The notes below the pieces were generated by a model, which had not been told where the DNA came from, ran no database searches, and saw nothing but the letters and a program-made list of their open reading frames with translations. A program made the translations under genes and the position numbers. Below, one piece after another: positions 37,409 to 47,956 of a stretch of DNA of 64,000 nt. Source of the DNA: Geothrix limicola (GTDB lineage Bacteria; Acidobacteriota; Holophagae; Holophagales; Holophagaceae); the NCBI RefSeq assembly GCF_030268085.1, contig NZ_BSDE01000006.1, positions 186,491-250,490 of the forward strand, written 5' to 3'. Positions within the stretch are counted from its first letter, which is position 1. Each line of letters opens with the position of its first letter.

Positions 37409-37535
37409 CACGGAGACACGGAGCGCACGGAGGTTTCACTGAGAAAAGCAGGAGAAAGAAAACCGTCGGCCTCCCGCAGAGGTGTTGACTCTTTTGCCTC
37501 CGTGTTCCTTTCTCCGTGCCCTCCGTGCCTCCGTG
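37409..37535. mobile_element. Gene-less inverted-repeat element (MITE-like)
   Basis: The 24-base end at 37409-37432 and the reverse complement of 37512-37535 match at 22 of 24 positions. Each end is three copies of CACGGAG spaced by one or two bases, and a further inverted copy lies at 37498-37504. The 79 bases between the ends have no protein-like frame. The element sits between efp and rsgA. Its tripled 7-base design parallels the ends of the GxxExxY element at 44835-45279. Confidence 0.6.
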
Positions 37536-37557
37536 ATGAATCCTTCCTGGCGGCGCG

Positions 37558-38694
37558 ATGAAGAAATACCGCCTCGGCCAGAGCCGGGAGGCCCAGGACC
37601 TGGACCACCGCGAGGCCTACTCGCGGGAGCGGACGGCGGAGAGCAAGCGGCGGCAGCGCCACGCCGAGCGGCTGGAGACCGGCATCGAATCCCACGATGC
37701 CGAGGCCCTGCTGCGTCTGCCCGACCCCGGGCCCTGGATGCACCTGCCCGAAGCCACCCTCATCCAGCGCCACAGCCAGTGGGTGGATCTGGAGCGGGAG
37801 GACCGCACGGTGCTGCGGGCCACCCTCGGCGGCAAGCTCAAGGGCGTGCGCCTCGTCTGCGGGGATCGCGTCCGCTATTCGGCCGTTCCCGTGGAGGCCG
37901 AGGATCCTTCCCTGCCCCCGCCGCCGCCCGTGCGGGGCGATGGTGGGTCCCCCGAGGCCCAGGTGGTGGCCGTCATGCCGCGCAAGAGCCTGCTCAAACG
38001 GGGCGGCGGGGATGATCGCGAACCCTGGCAGCTCATCTGCGCCAATGCCGATGAACTCTGGGTCTGCGCGGCGGTGGTGGATCCCCCCCTGCGGCCGGGC
38101 CTGCTGGAGCGCGCCCAGGTGCTCGCGCTCGACGCAGGCCTCGGCTTCCGCGTGCTCGTCACCAAGCGCGACCGGGCCTCGAAGAAGGACACACTGCCCG
38201 AGCTCGACCCCCTGCGGGAGCAGGGCGTGGCCATCCACGAGACCTCGGCGCTCAAGGGCGAAGGCGTTGAGCCGCTGCACGCGCTGCTGAAGGGCAAGGT
38301 CGTCGTGCTGCTGGGCCACAGCGGTGTGGGCAAGAGCACGCTCGTGAACGCCCTGCACCCCGAAGCCGCGCTGAAGACCGGCGGCCTGACGAAATTCGGC
38401 ACGGGCAAGCAGACCACCACCGCCGCCCGCTGGCTGCCTCTCAGCACCGGCGGAACCCTGGTGGATACGCCGGGCATCCGCAGCCTCAGCGTCCGCGGCT
38501 TCGACCGGGCCCTTCTGGCCCAGGTCTTCCCCGAGTTCCCCGCCGAGGTGCTGGAGGATCCCCTCGCCTTCGACGCCGACGACGAGGCGACCCTCGACCG
38601 CCTCGACCTGGCCTACCCCGAGCGCCTGCAGAGCCTGCAGCGCCTCTGGCAGGAGATGGAAGACCGGAACCCCAACCAGAACGTGTGGCGTTGA
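37558..38694 (+). CDS. rsgA: Ribosome small-subunit GTPase RsgA (zinc-knuckle absent)
   Basis: The 378-residue circularly permuted GTPase helps mature the 30S subunit. An OB-like N-terminal region is preceded by a basic, charged extension (about 1-60). G motifs follow the permuted order: TKRD (G4), TSALKGEG (G5), GHSGVGKSTLVNAL (G1), the Thr-rich switch (GKQTTTAARW) and DTPGIRSL (G3). The usual C-terminal zinc knuckle (C-x5-C-x-H-x5-C) is missing; the tail after residue 320 has no Cys. It may therefore be a divergent RsgA. Confidence 0.85.
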   Translation: MKKYRLGQSREAQDLDHREAYSRERTAESKRRQRHAERLETGIESHDAEALLRLPDPGPWMHLPEATLIQRHSQWVDLEREDRTVLRATLGGKLKGVRLVCGDRVRYSAVPVEAEDPSLPPPPPVRGDGGSPEAQVVAVMPRKSLLKRGGGDDREPWQLICANADELWVCAAVVDPPLRPGLLERAQVLALDAGLGFRVLVTKRDRASKKDTLPELDPLREQGVAIHETSALKGEGVEPLHALLKGKVVVLLGHSGVGKSTLVNALHPEAALKTGGLTKFGTGKQTTTAARWLPLSTGGTLVDTPGIRSLSVRGFDRALLAQVFPEFPAEVLEDPLAFDADDEATLDRLDLAYPERLQSLQRLWQEMEDRNPNQNVWR

Positions 38695-39641
38695 TGCAGG
38701 ACCGGATGCAGAGCGATTCCCGCCTGCTCGGCCTCGTCTACGGGGCCGTGTTCGGCTCGCTGTTCCCGCTCTTCCATTTCGCCGCGCGCTCCTTCGCGCG
38801 GCGCGAGCGGGGCCATGACATCGCCGATCAGATCGCCAACGCCTTCATGGATCTGCGCCCCAAGTACCTCGAGGCCATCCTGGGCAACACGGCCCAGGTG
38901 CTGGGTTTGAAGCCCACCCACCCGGCCGTCGAGCGCACGGCGCGCGACATGGTGCGCCAGCACGCGCGGGCCTGGGTGGATTTCTTCTTCTACGGCCAGC
39001 GCCCCGCCGAAGAGGCCATGGCCCAGTTCGCGAGCCTCGAGGGCATGGAGGGTTTCGACGCCGTGCTCGCCGAGGGCCGGGGCGCCATCCTCCTCACGGC
39101 CCACGCGGGCAACTACGAACTGGGCGGCGTGCTGCTCAAGGCCCGGAACCTCAAGGTCCACGCGGTCTACAAGCCCGACCGCTTCGAGGCGGTGGAGCGG
39201 CTCCGCGAAAGCCTGCGCGCCCAGGGCGGCGTCGTCGGCATTCCCGTGGATGGCGTGGGTTTTTCGACCCTGCCCCTCGTGAAGCTGCTGCGGGAGGGCG
39301 CCCTCGTGGGCATGCAGGGGGACCGCGACTTCAGCCTCAACGGCGTGCCCATACCCTTCTTCGGGCGGGAGGTCCCCTTCCCCCGCGGGCCCTGGGAGCT
39401 GGCGGCCATGACCGGCGCGCCCATCATCACGAGCTTCTTCTACACGGACGAGGACCGCCGCTTCCATGCCCACTTCGGCAAACCCATCCGCGTCCAGGGG
39501 GGCCGAGGCGAACGCGGAGCCGCCATCGAGGCGGGCATGCGGGCCTATGTGGCGGAGCTGGAGGCCCTGATCCGCCGCCATCCCAGCCAGTGGTACTGCT
39601 TCTACCCCTTCTGGGATGACCCGGCGCGGCAGGCCCCCTGA
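38694..39641 (+). CDS. Lysophospholipid/lipid A acyltransferase, LpxL (HtrB)-like
   Basis: The 315-residue membrane-associated enzyme probably adds a secondary acyl chain to lipid A or a related lipid. The HX4E catalytic motif is in LLTAHAGNYELGG, with GMQGDRDFSLNGVPIPFFG further on. A hydrophobic N-terminal helix (about 12-28) should anchor it to the inner membrane. I chose the ATG at 38694, which overlaps the rsgA stop (TGATG). An in-frame ATG at 38706 is an alternative. Confidence 0.82.
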   Translation: MQDRMQSDSRLLGLVYGAVFGSLFPLFHFAARSFARRERGHDIADQIANAFMDLRPKYLEAILGNTAQVLGLKPTHPAVERTARDMVRQHARAWVDFFFYGQRPAEEAMAQFASLEGMEGFDAVLAEGRGAILLTAHAGNYELGGVLLKARNLKVHAVYKPDRFEAVERLRESLRAQGGVVGIPVDGVGFSTLPLVKLLREGALVGMQGDRDFSLNGVPIPFFGREVPFPRGPWELAAMTGAPIITSFFYTDEDRRFHAHFGKPIRVQGGRGERGAAIEAGMRAYVAELEALIRRHPSQWYCFYPFWDDPARQAP

Positions 39642-39733
39642 GCCACCCCCGCGCACCTTGTCGCCCGTCATAGATTATTTGCCGTAGGCTAAGGTTTTCC
39701 GGTCTGCCTTCGACCCTTCAAGGAGTCCCTTCC

Positions 39734-40510
39734 ATGCGCGGCGCCCTCCCCCTCTCCCTCCTCCTCGCGGCGGCCCTCGGCTGCCAGTCCAAGAAGTCCG
39801 AGGCCGTCGTGGCCGCCCCGACGACGGGCGCTCTGCCCACGGCCCCCGCCGCCGCCGCGGGCCAGGGCCTCAGCGGCAAGGTGCTCGAGCGCATCGAAGC
39901 CTCCCCCTACTGCTACCTGCGCATCCAGACCGTGCGGGGCGAGGTCTGGGCCGCCGTGCCCGAGGCCAAGGTCGAGAAGGGCACGGAGGTCACCATCGCC
40001 AATCCCATGCTCATGCGCGACTTCGAATCCAAGACCCTGAACCGCACCTTCGCGGAAGTCTACTTCGGCACCCTGGCCCCGGCCGGTGGCGCCATGCCCG
40101 CGCCCGGTGCGGCCCCCCAGATGGCCATGCCCGCCCCGGGTGCCGCTCCGGCGGGGACTCCCGCCTCCGCTCCGGTGGAGGTCGGCAAGATCGACAAGGC
40201 CGCAGGCGCCGACGGCAAGACCGTGGCCGAGGTGTGGGCCCAGAAGGCCGGTCTCAAGGAGAAGACCGTCAGCATCCGCGGCAAGGTCGTGAAGTACAAC
40301 CCCGGGGTGATGGGCAAGAACTGGATGCACCTGCAGGATGGCAGCGGCGACGCCGCCAAGGGCACCCACGACATCACCGTCACCAGCCAGGACACGGTGA
40401 CCAAGGGTGACGTCGTCACGGTCAAGGGCGTCCTGCGCCTCGACAAGGATTTCGGCGCGGGCTACACCTACGCCGCCATCGTCGAGGAAGCCAAGGTCCA
40501 GAAGAAGTAA
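39734..40510 (+). CDS. Lipoprotein with C-terminal OB-fold-like domain
   Basis: The 258-residue protein has a lipoprotein signal (SLLLAAALGCQSKK, lipid Cys about residue 17). A first beta-rich segment (about 45-115) and a Pro/Ala/Met-rich linker (about 118-155) follow. The C-terminal domain (VSIRGKVVKYNPGVMGKNWM, LQDGSGD, GDVVTVKGVLRLDKDFGAGY) resembles OB-fold domains of exported nucleotide- or nucleic-acid-binding-like proteins in delta-proteobacteria and Acidobacteriota. The function is unknown. The gene ends directly against the converging peptidase gene. Confidence 0.7.
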   Translation: MRGALPLSLLLAAALGCQSKKSEAVVAAPTTGALPTAPAAAAGQGLSGKVLERIEASPYCYLRIQTVRGEVWAAVPEAKVEKGTEVTIANPMLMRDFESKTLNRTFAEVYFGTLAPAGGAMPAPGAAPQMAMPAPGAAPAGTPASAPVEVGKIDKAAGADGKTVAEVWAQKAGLKEKTVSIRGKVVKYNPGVMGKNWMHLQDGSGDAAKGTHDITVTSQDTVTKGDVVTVKGVLRLDKDFGAGYTYAAIVEEAKVQKK

Positions 40511-41302
40511 TCAGACCGAATTCTTGAGCGCGCGGGCGTCTTCGGGCGCCCGCGCGTGCGTCTGGGCGAGCGTCGGCGCCAGGTGGAGCTTCAGCACCTC
40601 GAAGTTGGCGCTCAGGTCGAAGTCCCTCGGCATGATGTAGCTGGGGTGCCGGGCGATGACCGTGCGCCGCCCGGCGCCCTGGGCCGCCACCAGAGGCTGC
40701 ACCGGAAAGCCCACCTGGTAGAAGGCCTTGGCGATGAGGGCCGAGCAGATCACCTCGCGGCTGCTGGAGCTGCCCAGGTAGAGCGGGCGCCGTCGCCAGC
40801 GCACGGGCAGCAGGTTGAAGGGCGTGAGGTAGCGGCCCAGGTCGAAGATGTTGCGGCGGTCGTAGCGCAGGCCCAGGTGGCGCAGCATCTCGGCCACCAC
40901 CCGCTCCAGATCCGCCGCGCCGAGGTTCTTGGGGCGGCAGATGCGCAGGTTGTAGTCCCCATACCAGGCCACGGGCTTCACCCGCACGCCTTCGGCCATG
41001 TCGCTTTCCAGGATCAGGTGGGCGGCCTCGGAACCGAACTGGCTCAGGGATTCTTCGGCGTGGGGCCCGCCCCAGCGCAGCAGTGCGTCGCCGATGTACA
41101 TGCCCGCGTGGCTCCAGGAGCTCTGGGTGAGGGTCATGATGATGCGGCTGATGCGGGACTTGCCCTCCACCAGCACCACGTCGCCGGGGCGCAGCTCGGC
41201 GCGCATGCGGTCCAGATCGTTGGGCACGCGCCGCTGGTAGGTCGGAAGCTCGGTCGTCAGGTAGCGGACCAGGCCCCGGTTCAGCGCGTCGTGGAGGAAC
41301 AT
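40511..41302 (-). CDS. Permuted papain-like hydrolase (YiiX/NlpC-P60 superfamily)
   Basis: The 263-residue protein has the circularly permuted NlpC/P60 arrangement: LRPGDVVLVEGKSRISRII, then the His in SSWSHAGMYIGD, and later the nucleophile Cys in EVICSALIAKAFYQVG. Family members act on cell-wall peptides or amide/lipid bonds. No signal peptide is evident, so it is probably cytoplasmic or membrane-associated. A 10-bp GC-rich hairpin (40529-40556) is encoded within its last codons. Confidence 0.8.
   Translation of the reverse strand: MFLHDALNRGLVRYLTTELPTYQRRVPNDLDRMRAELRPGDVVLVEGKSRISRIIMTLTQSSWSHAGMYIGDALLRWGGPHAEESLSQFGSEAAHLILESDMAEGVRVKPVAWYGDYNLRICRPKNLGAADLERVVAEMLRHLGLRYDRRNIFDLGRYLTPFNLLPVRWRRRPLYLGSSSSREVICSALIAKAFYQVGFPVQPLVAAQGAGRRTVIARHPSYIMPRDFDLSANFEVLKLHLAPTLAQTHARAPEDARALKNSV
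40529..40556. terminator. Hairpin inside the 3' end of the peptidase gene
   Basis: A perfect 10-bp GC-rich stem (40529-40538 with 40547-40556) has an eight-base loop and no T-run. It starts 19 bases past the lipoprotein gene stop, where that transcript needs an end, although it is also coding on the other strand. A termination role is uncertain. Confidence 0.35.
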
Positions 41303-41320
41303 GGTCCCTCCTTCCCCGAA

Positions 41321-42781
41321 TTAGACAGTCGCGGGAACGCCGGCCAGGTCCTTCACCCAGGCGGGCACGGTGCGGACGCCCTTGGGCGCCTGCAGGGCCT
41401 TCTGGTAGCGGCGCAGCTCCCCGTCGTGGTTGATGATGAAGTCGCTCTCCTCGGCGAAGGAGGTGATGGGCAGCCAGGCCGTGGCGGCGCGGCCCAGGGC
41501 CGAGGCCTCGGTTTCCAGCGCCAGGCTGAAGGCGGCGGCCTTGAGGATCTGGCCCAGCAACTCGCTTTCCTTGTCGCTGGTGAAGGCGACATCGTGCAGG
41601 AGCACCACGGCCTTCACGGCACCTGACTGCACCTTGGCGAGCAGCTCCTCGAGGGCGCCGAAGCGGAAGCCCCGCTCCGTGAAGCCACGGCGGTTCAGGA
41701 TGCCGTCGGCGCTGGTCTGGTACTTGGGCAGCACCACGGGGATGGTCTTGTCGCCGCTGCCGAAGCGCAGGTCCGCCGAGGTGGCGAGTTCACCCAGGCG
41801 CTGGGCCGCGTCGCAGCCGAAGGTGCCCTGGCCGATGACCGCCGTAGTACCGGACATGGGACCGGCGGCCTGCAGGGCCTCGCGGATGGCGTCCAGCGAT
41901 GCCGGCACGCCCTTCAGCGTGGGCACGGGGGCCTGGCCCGCGCGGTTGTAGCGCTTGTAGGCGTAGCGCTCCTCGTCGCTGATGAAGTGGGTCGTCTCCT
42001 TGCCCTCGAGGGGCCGGGGACGGAAGCGGTGGATCTCGTTGCCTTCGTGATCGATCCAGATGGGGCTGCCCAGGGCCGAGTGGCGGCTGATGGAGGGCAC
42101 GCTCTTGAGGTACCAGACCCGCTTCTTGAAGCGGAAGTCGCGGCTCGTCAGGGCGCCCACCGGGCAGAGGTCCACCACGTTGCCGGCATAGGGGTTCTGA
42201 TCCATGCTCTTGCCCGCGAAGGTGGTGACTTCCAGGTGCGAACCGCGGGAGGCCACGGTCAGCTCGGAACCGCCACTGATCTCCTTCGTGAAGCGCACGC
42301 AGCGGGTGCAGTGGATGCAGCGGTTCTTGTCGATGACGATCTTGGCGCCCAGGTCCTCGTAGCGGTAGCGCCGCTTCACCTCGGCCATGCGGGAGTCGCC
42401 GCTGCCGTAGCTGTACGAGTAGTCCTGCAGCTTGCATTCGCCGGCCTGGTCGCAGATGGGGCAGTCCAGGGGGTGGTTGATGAGCAGGAATTCCATCACG
42501 CCGGCCCGGGCATCGGCCACGGCGGGCGTGTTGGTGAAGACCTCCATCACCACCGCGTCCGGATTGTCCTTGGGCGCGGGCGGCACCGTGGTGGTGCAAC
42601 TGGTGGCGAGCTTGGGCTGGCCCTTGATCTCCACCAGGCACATGCGGCAGGTGGCCACGGGACTGAGGGCCGGGTGGTAGCAGTAGTGGGGGATGTCGAT
42701 GCCGACGGTGCGGCAGGCGTCCAGCACGAGGGTGCCGGGGTTCACGCTCATTTCAACGTCGTTGATCTTGATCGTCGGCAT
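41321..42781 (-). CDS. NuoG-like NADH-quinone oxidoreductase iron-sulfur subunit, shortened
   Basis: The 486-residue protein carries the electron-input part of complex I subunit G. It has a [2Fe-2S] ferredoxin domain (HYCYHPALS, CRMCLVEI, SC), the His-Cys3 [4Fe-4S] site (HPLDCPICDQAGEC) and a [4Fe-4S] site (CIHCTRC with DLCPVGAL). A molybdopterin-oxidoreductase-like remainder runs from about 220 to 486. Full NuoG is about 680-900 residues, so most of that domain is lost. No other nuo gene is adjacent in this window. It may serve complex I encoded elsewhere or another oxidoreductase. Confidence 0.85.
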   Translation of the reverse strand: MPTIKINDVEMSVNPGTLVLDACRTVGIDIPHYCYHPALSPVATCRMCLVEIKGQPKLATSCTTTVPPAPKDNPDAVVMEVFTNTPAVADARAGVMEFLLINHPLDCPICDQAGECKLQDYSYSYGSGDSRMAEVKRRYRYEDLGAKIVIDKNRCIHCTRCVRFTKEISGGSELTVASRGSHLEVTTFAGKSMDQNPYAGNVVDLCPVGALTSRDFRFKKRVWYLKSVPSISRHSALGSPIWIDHEGNEIHRFRPRPLEGKETTHFISDEERYAYKRYNRAGQAPVPTLKGVPASLDAIREALQAAGPMSGTTAVIGQGTFGCDAAQRLGELATSADLRFGSGDKTIPVVLPKYQTSADGILNRRGFTERGFRFGALEELLAKVQSGAVKAVVLLHDVAFTSDKESELLGQILKAAAFSLALETEASALGRAATAWLPITSFAEESDFIINHDGELRRYQKALQAPKGVRTVPAWVKDLAGVPATV

Positions 42782-42840
42782 GGGCCCACTCCAGGCCTAT
42801 CAGAATGAGGCTTGGCGCCTGGAAGGTAAAGGTGGGGGCT

Positions 42841-43170
42841 TCAGACGGCCCCGACCATGCACCGCCGGCAGAAATCCAGGAAATCCTCCAGATCCGGGAT
42901 ATCCACGTTCACTGTGGCGGGAATCACATTCGGAATGACCACCCGCTTGCGCAACTCGCCCGTGGCCTCCAGGGAGAAGACGAACCAGGCGGCCCGGTCC
43001 TTTTCCGAGGACAGGGTGAGGCTCACCAGCTTGGTCTCGAAGAACAGGTCCGGGGCGCCGCCATCCTCGGGCGTGTGCCAGTCGGGGATGTGGCCCCGCT
43101 TCACGAACTCGGCCTTCAGCTGCTCCAGGGTGTGCTGGACCGTGAACTGCACTTCGACCTGGACATCCAT
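42841..43170 (-). CDS. Hypothetical protein
   Basis: The 109-residue soluble protein is not one I recognise. GGAGG lies five bases before the ATG at 43170. It has KRGHIPDWHTPEDGGAPDLF, a beta-rich middle (SLTLSSEKDRAAWFVFSLEA) and a CRRC pair near the C-terminus (residues about 102-105). It lies 59 bases upstream of the nuoG-like gene in the same direction, so they may share a transcript. Confidence 0.6.
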   Translation of the reverse strand: MDVQVEVQFTVQHTLEQLKAEFVKRGHIPDWHTPEDGGAPDLFFETKLVSLTLSSEKDRAAWFVFSLEATGELRKRVVIPNVIPATVNVDIPDLEDFLDFCRRCMVGAV

Positions 43171-43285
43171 GCGGGCCTCCCTCGATCCCCTCTTCGGCCG
43201 GCTTCGTTCCGAACCCAAACCTGGACATCCTGCCCTTCCGGAAGGGCGGAGAGCGTGGGAAAATCAAGGGTTCAGGGGGCGGACC

Positions 43286-44830
43286 ATGCCGACGGCATTG
43301 ATCTCGGTGTATGACAAGACGGGGCTCATCCCCCTGGCGGAAGGCCTGCTGGCCCAGGGGTGGCGGCTGCTCGCCACGGGCGGCACATTGCGCACCCTGC
43401 AGGAGGCCAAGCTCGAAGCCCTGGAGGTCGCCGCCTACACCGGCGCCCCCGAATGCTTCGATGGCCGAGTGAAGACCCTGCACCCCCGCATCCACGGCGG
43501 CCTGCTCTTCCGCCGCGACCTGGCGGACCACGTGGCCGACGCCAAGGCCCAGGGTATCGAGCCCATCGATCTCGTCGTGATCAACCTCTATCCCTTCGAA
43601 GCCACCATCGCCCGCGAAGGCGTCACCGCCGCCGAGGCCATCGAGCAGATCGACATCGGCGGCCCGAGCATGATCCGTAGCGCCTCCAAGAACCACGCCT
43701 CGGTCACGGTGCTGACCGATCCGGACCAGTACGCCCCCTTCCTGGAGAAGCTGCAGTCGGGCACCTGGAGCCTGGAGGATCGCCGCCGCTGCGCCCTGGA
43801 GGCCTTCCGCCGGACAGCCGCCTACGACGCCGCCATCTCGGGCTGGATGGAGCGGGAACTGATCTCGAAGAAGGGCGCCGACCTGCCCCACCACCTCTGC
43901 CTGAACCTGGTGCAGAAGCAGGGCCTCCGCTACGGCGAAAACCCCCACCAGCCCGCGGCCTTCTACGTCGAGCCCGGGCGTCCGGCCCAGGGCATGGCCT
44001 CCTGCATCCAGCACCAGGGCAAGGAGCTGAGCTTCAACAACCTGCTGGACGCTGACGCCTGCGCCCGCCTGGTCTGGCAGTTCCCGGCCCCGGCCTGCGT
44101 CATCGTCAAGCACAACAACCCCTGCGGCGTGGGCCAGGGCCCCCACGCCCTGGAAGCCTTCATGCGCGCCCAGGCCGGCGATCCCGTCAGCGCCTTCGGC
44201 GGCATCGTCGCCTTCAATCGCCCCATCGGCGCCGAAGTGGCCCAGGTCATGGCCCAGAACTTCTGGGAAGTCATCCTCGCCCCCGCCTTCACCGGCGAGG
44301 CGCTGGAAGTCTTTGCCGCCAAGAAGCAGCTGCGTCTCCTGCAGACGCCCGACCACTGGCCCCAGAGCGCCGAGGGCCTGGACACCCGCTCCATCGGCGG
44401 CGGCTACTTGGTGCAGCGGGCCGATGACGCCTTCGTGCCCTTCGAGGCCTGGGAGGTCAAGGCCAGCGGCCCCGGCGCCAAGCCCCGAGCCGAGGACCTC
44501 ATGCTGGCCCAGCGCGTGGCCAAGGCCGTGAAGTCCAACGCCATCGTGCTCGTGAAAGACGGCGCCACCGTGGGCATCGGCGCGGGCCAGATGAGCCGCG
44601 TGGATTCCGTGGAGATCGCCTGCCGCAAGGCCGGGGACCGCGCCAAGGGCGCCGTGCTGGGCAGCGACGCCTTCTTCCCCTTCGCCGATGGCCTCGAAGT
44701 GGCCGCCCGCCACGGCGTCACCGCCTTCGTCGAACCCGGCGGCAGCCTGCGCGACAAGGAGGTCATCGAAGCCGCCCAGAAGCTCGGCGTCTGGCTCTTC
44801 TTCACCGGCATGCGCCACTTCCGTCATTGA
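43286..44830 (+). CDS. purH: Bifunctional AICAR formyltransferase / IMP cyclohydrolase
   Basis: The 514-residue enzyme performs the last two steps of IMP synthesis. The N-terminal IMP cyclohydrolase domain (about 1-190) starts ALISVYDKTGLIPLAEGL and includes FDGRVKTLHPRIHGGLL. The transformylase domain has RYGENPHQPAAFY, the catalytic KHNNPCG, and GIGAGQMSRVDSVEIA. I chose the ATG at 43286 with a GGGGGCGG just upstream; the frame stays open further 5' but is not family-like. The GxxExxY element begins four bases after its stop. Confidence 0.96.
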   Translation: MPTALISVYDKTGLIPLAEGLLAQGWRLLATGGTLRTLQEAKLEALEVAAYTGAPECFDGRVKTLHPRIHGGLLFRRDLADHVADAKAQGIEPIDLVVINLYPFEATIAREGVTAAEAIEQIDIGGPSMIRSASKNHASVTVLTDPDQYAPFLEKLQSGTWSLEDRRRCALEAFRRTAAYDAAISGWMERELISKKGADLPHHLCLNLVQKQGLRYGENPHQPAAFYVEPGRPAQGMASCIQHQGKELSFNNLLDADACARLVWQFPAPACVIVKHNNPCGVGQGPHALEAFMRAQAGDPVSAFGGIVAFNRPIGAEVAQVMAQNFWEVILAPAFTGEALEVFAAKKQLRLLQTPDHWPQSAEGLDTRSIGGGYLVQRADDAFVPFEAWEVKASGPGAKPRAEDLMLAQRVAKAVKSNAIVLVKDGATVGIGAGQMSRVDSVEIACRKAGDRAKGAVLGSDAFFPFADGLEVAARHGVTAFVEPGGSLRDKEVIEAAQKLGVWLFFTGMRHFRH

Positions 44831-44834
44831 TTGG

Positions 44835-44864
44835 AACCGCGAATGACGCGAATGGGCGCGAATG
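44835..44864 (+). repeat. Left terminal inverted repeat
   Basis: The repeat starts AACCGCGAATG and continues with two more CGCGAATG units. It contains the likely start codons of the enclosed gene. Confidence 0.75.
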
Positions 44865-45238
44865 ACGGTTTGGTCTTTGGCGAAGAAGCCTATGCCATCG
44901 TCGGTGCGGCCATGGAGGTCCATTCTGCGCTCGGCTCCGGATTTCTAGAGGCCGTCTACGCCGATGCGTTGGCGATCGAATTCTCGGCTCGAGGCATTCC
45001 TTTCAAACGGGAAGCCGCCATCGCGATCAGCTACAAGGGACAACGCCTCAGCCATGACTATCGTGCGGACTTCATTGCCTACGAGAGCATCATTGTTGAA
45101 TTGAAAGCCATCAAGAAACTCGGAGACATCGAACGTGCCCAGGCGACGCACTACCTCAAAGCCACGACCCATCCCCTGGCTATTCTGCTGAATTTCGGTG
45201 CACCCAAGCTAGATTGGACGCGCATCGTCCTCTCGTGA
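44843..45238 (+). CDS. GxxExxY family protein (PDDEXK-like nuclease fold)
   Basis: The protein has about 131 residues. The naming motif G-x-x-E-x-x-Y is in GSGFLEAVYADAL, after the helix AYAIVGAAMEVHSALG. The PDDEXK-type site is in the second half: Asp in YRADFIAYES and E-x-K in IIVELKAIKKL, followed by QATHYLKAT and ILLNFG. The family is small, cytoplasmic and widespread in environmental bacteria, without a proven function. All in-frame starts (TTG 44831, ATG 44843, ATG 44852) lie in or at the edge of the left inverted repeat. It is the only gene between the repeats. Confidence 0.85.
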   Translation: MTRMGANDGLVFGEEAYAIVGAAMEVHSALGSGFLEAVYADALAIEFSARGIPFKREAAIAISYKGQRLSHDYRADFIAYESIIVELKAIKKLGDIERAQATHYLKATTHPLAILLNFGAPKLDWTRIVLS

Positions 45239-45249
45239 CATCTCCTTTT

Positions 45250-45279
45250 CATTCGCGCCCATTCGCGCCATTCGCGGTT
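45250..45279 (-). repeat. Right terminal inverted repeat
   Basis: This is the reverse complement of the left repeat with one mismatch. It starts 11 bases after the GxxExxY stop codon and ends five bases before the alaS ATG, so it fills the alaS ribosome-binding region. Confidence 0.75.
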
Positions 45280-45284
45280 AAAAC

Positions 45285-47906
<2,622 letters not shown>

Positions 47907-47956
47907 AACTACAAATAAGGATCAACCGACGACGTGGCCTCAATCCCGAGACCACC

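Larger units (their letters stand above)
44835..45279. mobile_element. Single-gene element with terminal inverted repeats (GxxExxY element)
   Basis: A 445-base unit is bounded by a 30-base inverted repeat: 44835-44864 and the reverse complement of 45250-45279 match at 29 of 30 positions. Each end has three spaced copies of GCGAATG and starts AACCGC. It contains only the GxxExxY gene. By eye its G+C is clearly lower than that of purH and alaS on each side. It fits exactly between the purH stop and the alaS start. I see no target-site duplication. Confidence 0.65.

Noticed and set aside
42857-43285. A 143-residue N-terminal extension of PurH
   Set aside because: The conserved PurH start ALISVYDKTG begins just after the ATG at 43286, and the upstream frame is antisense to the hypothetical gene at 42841-43170.
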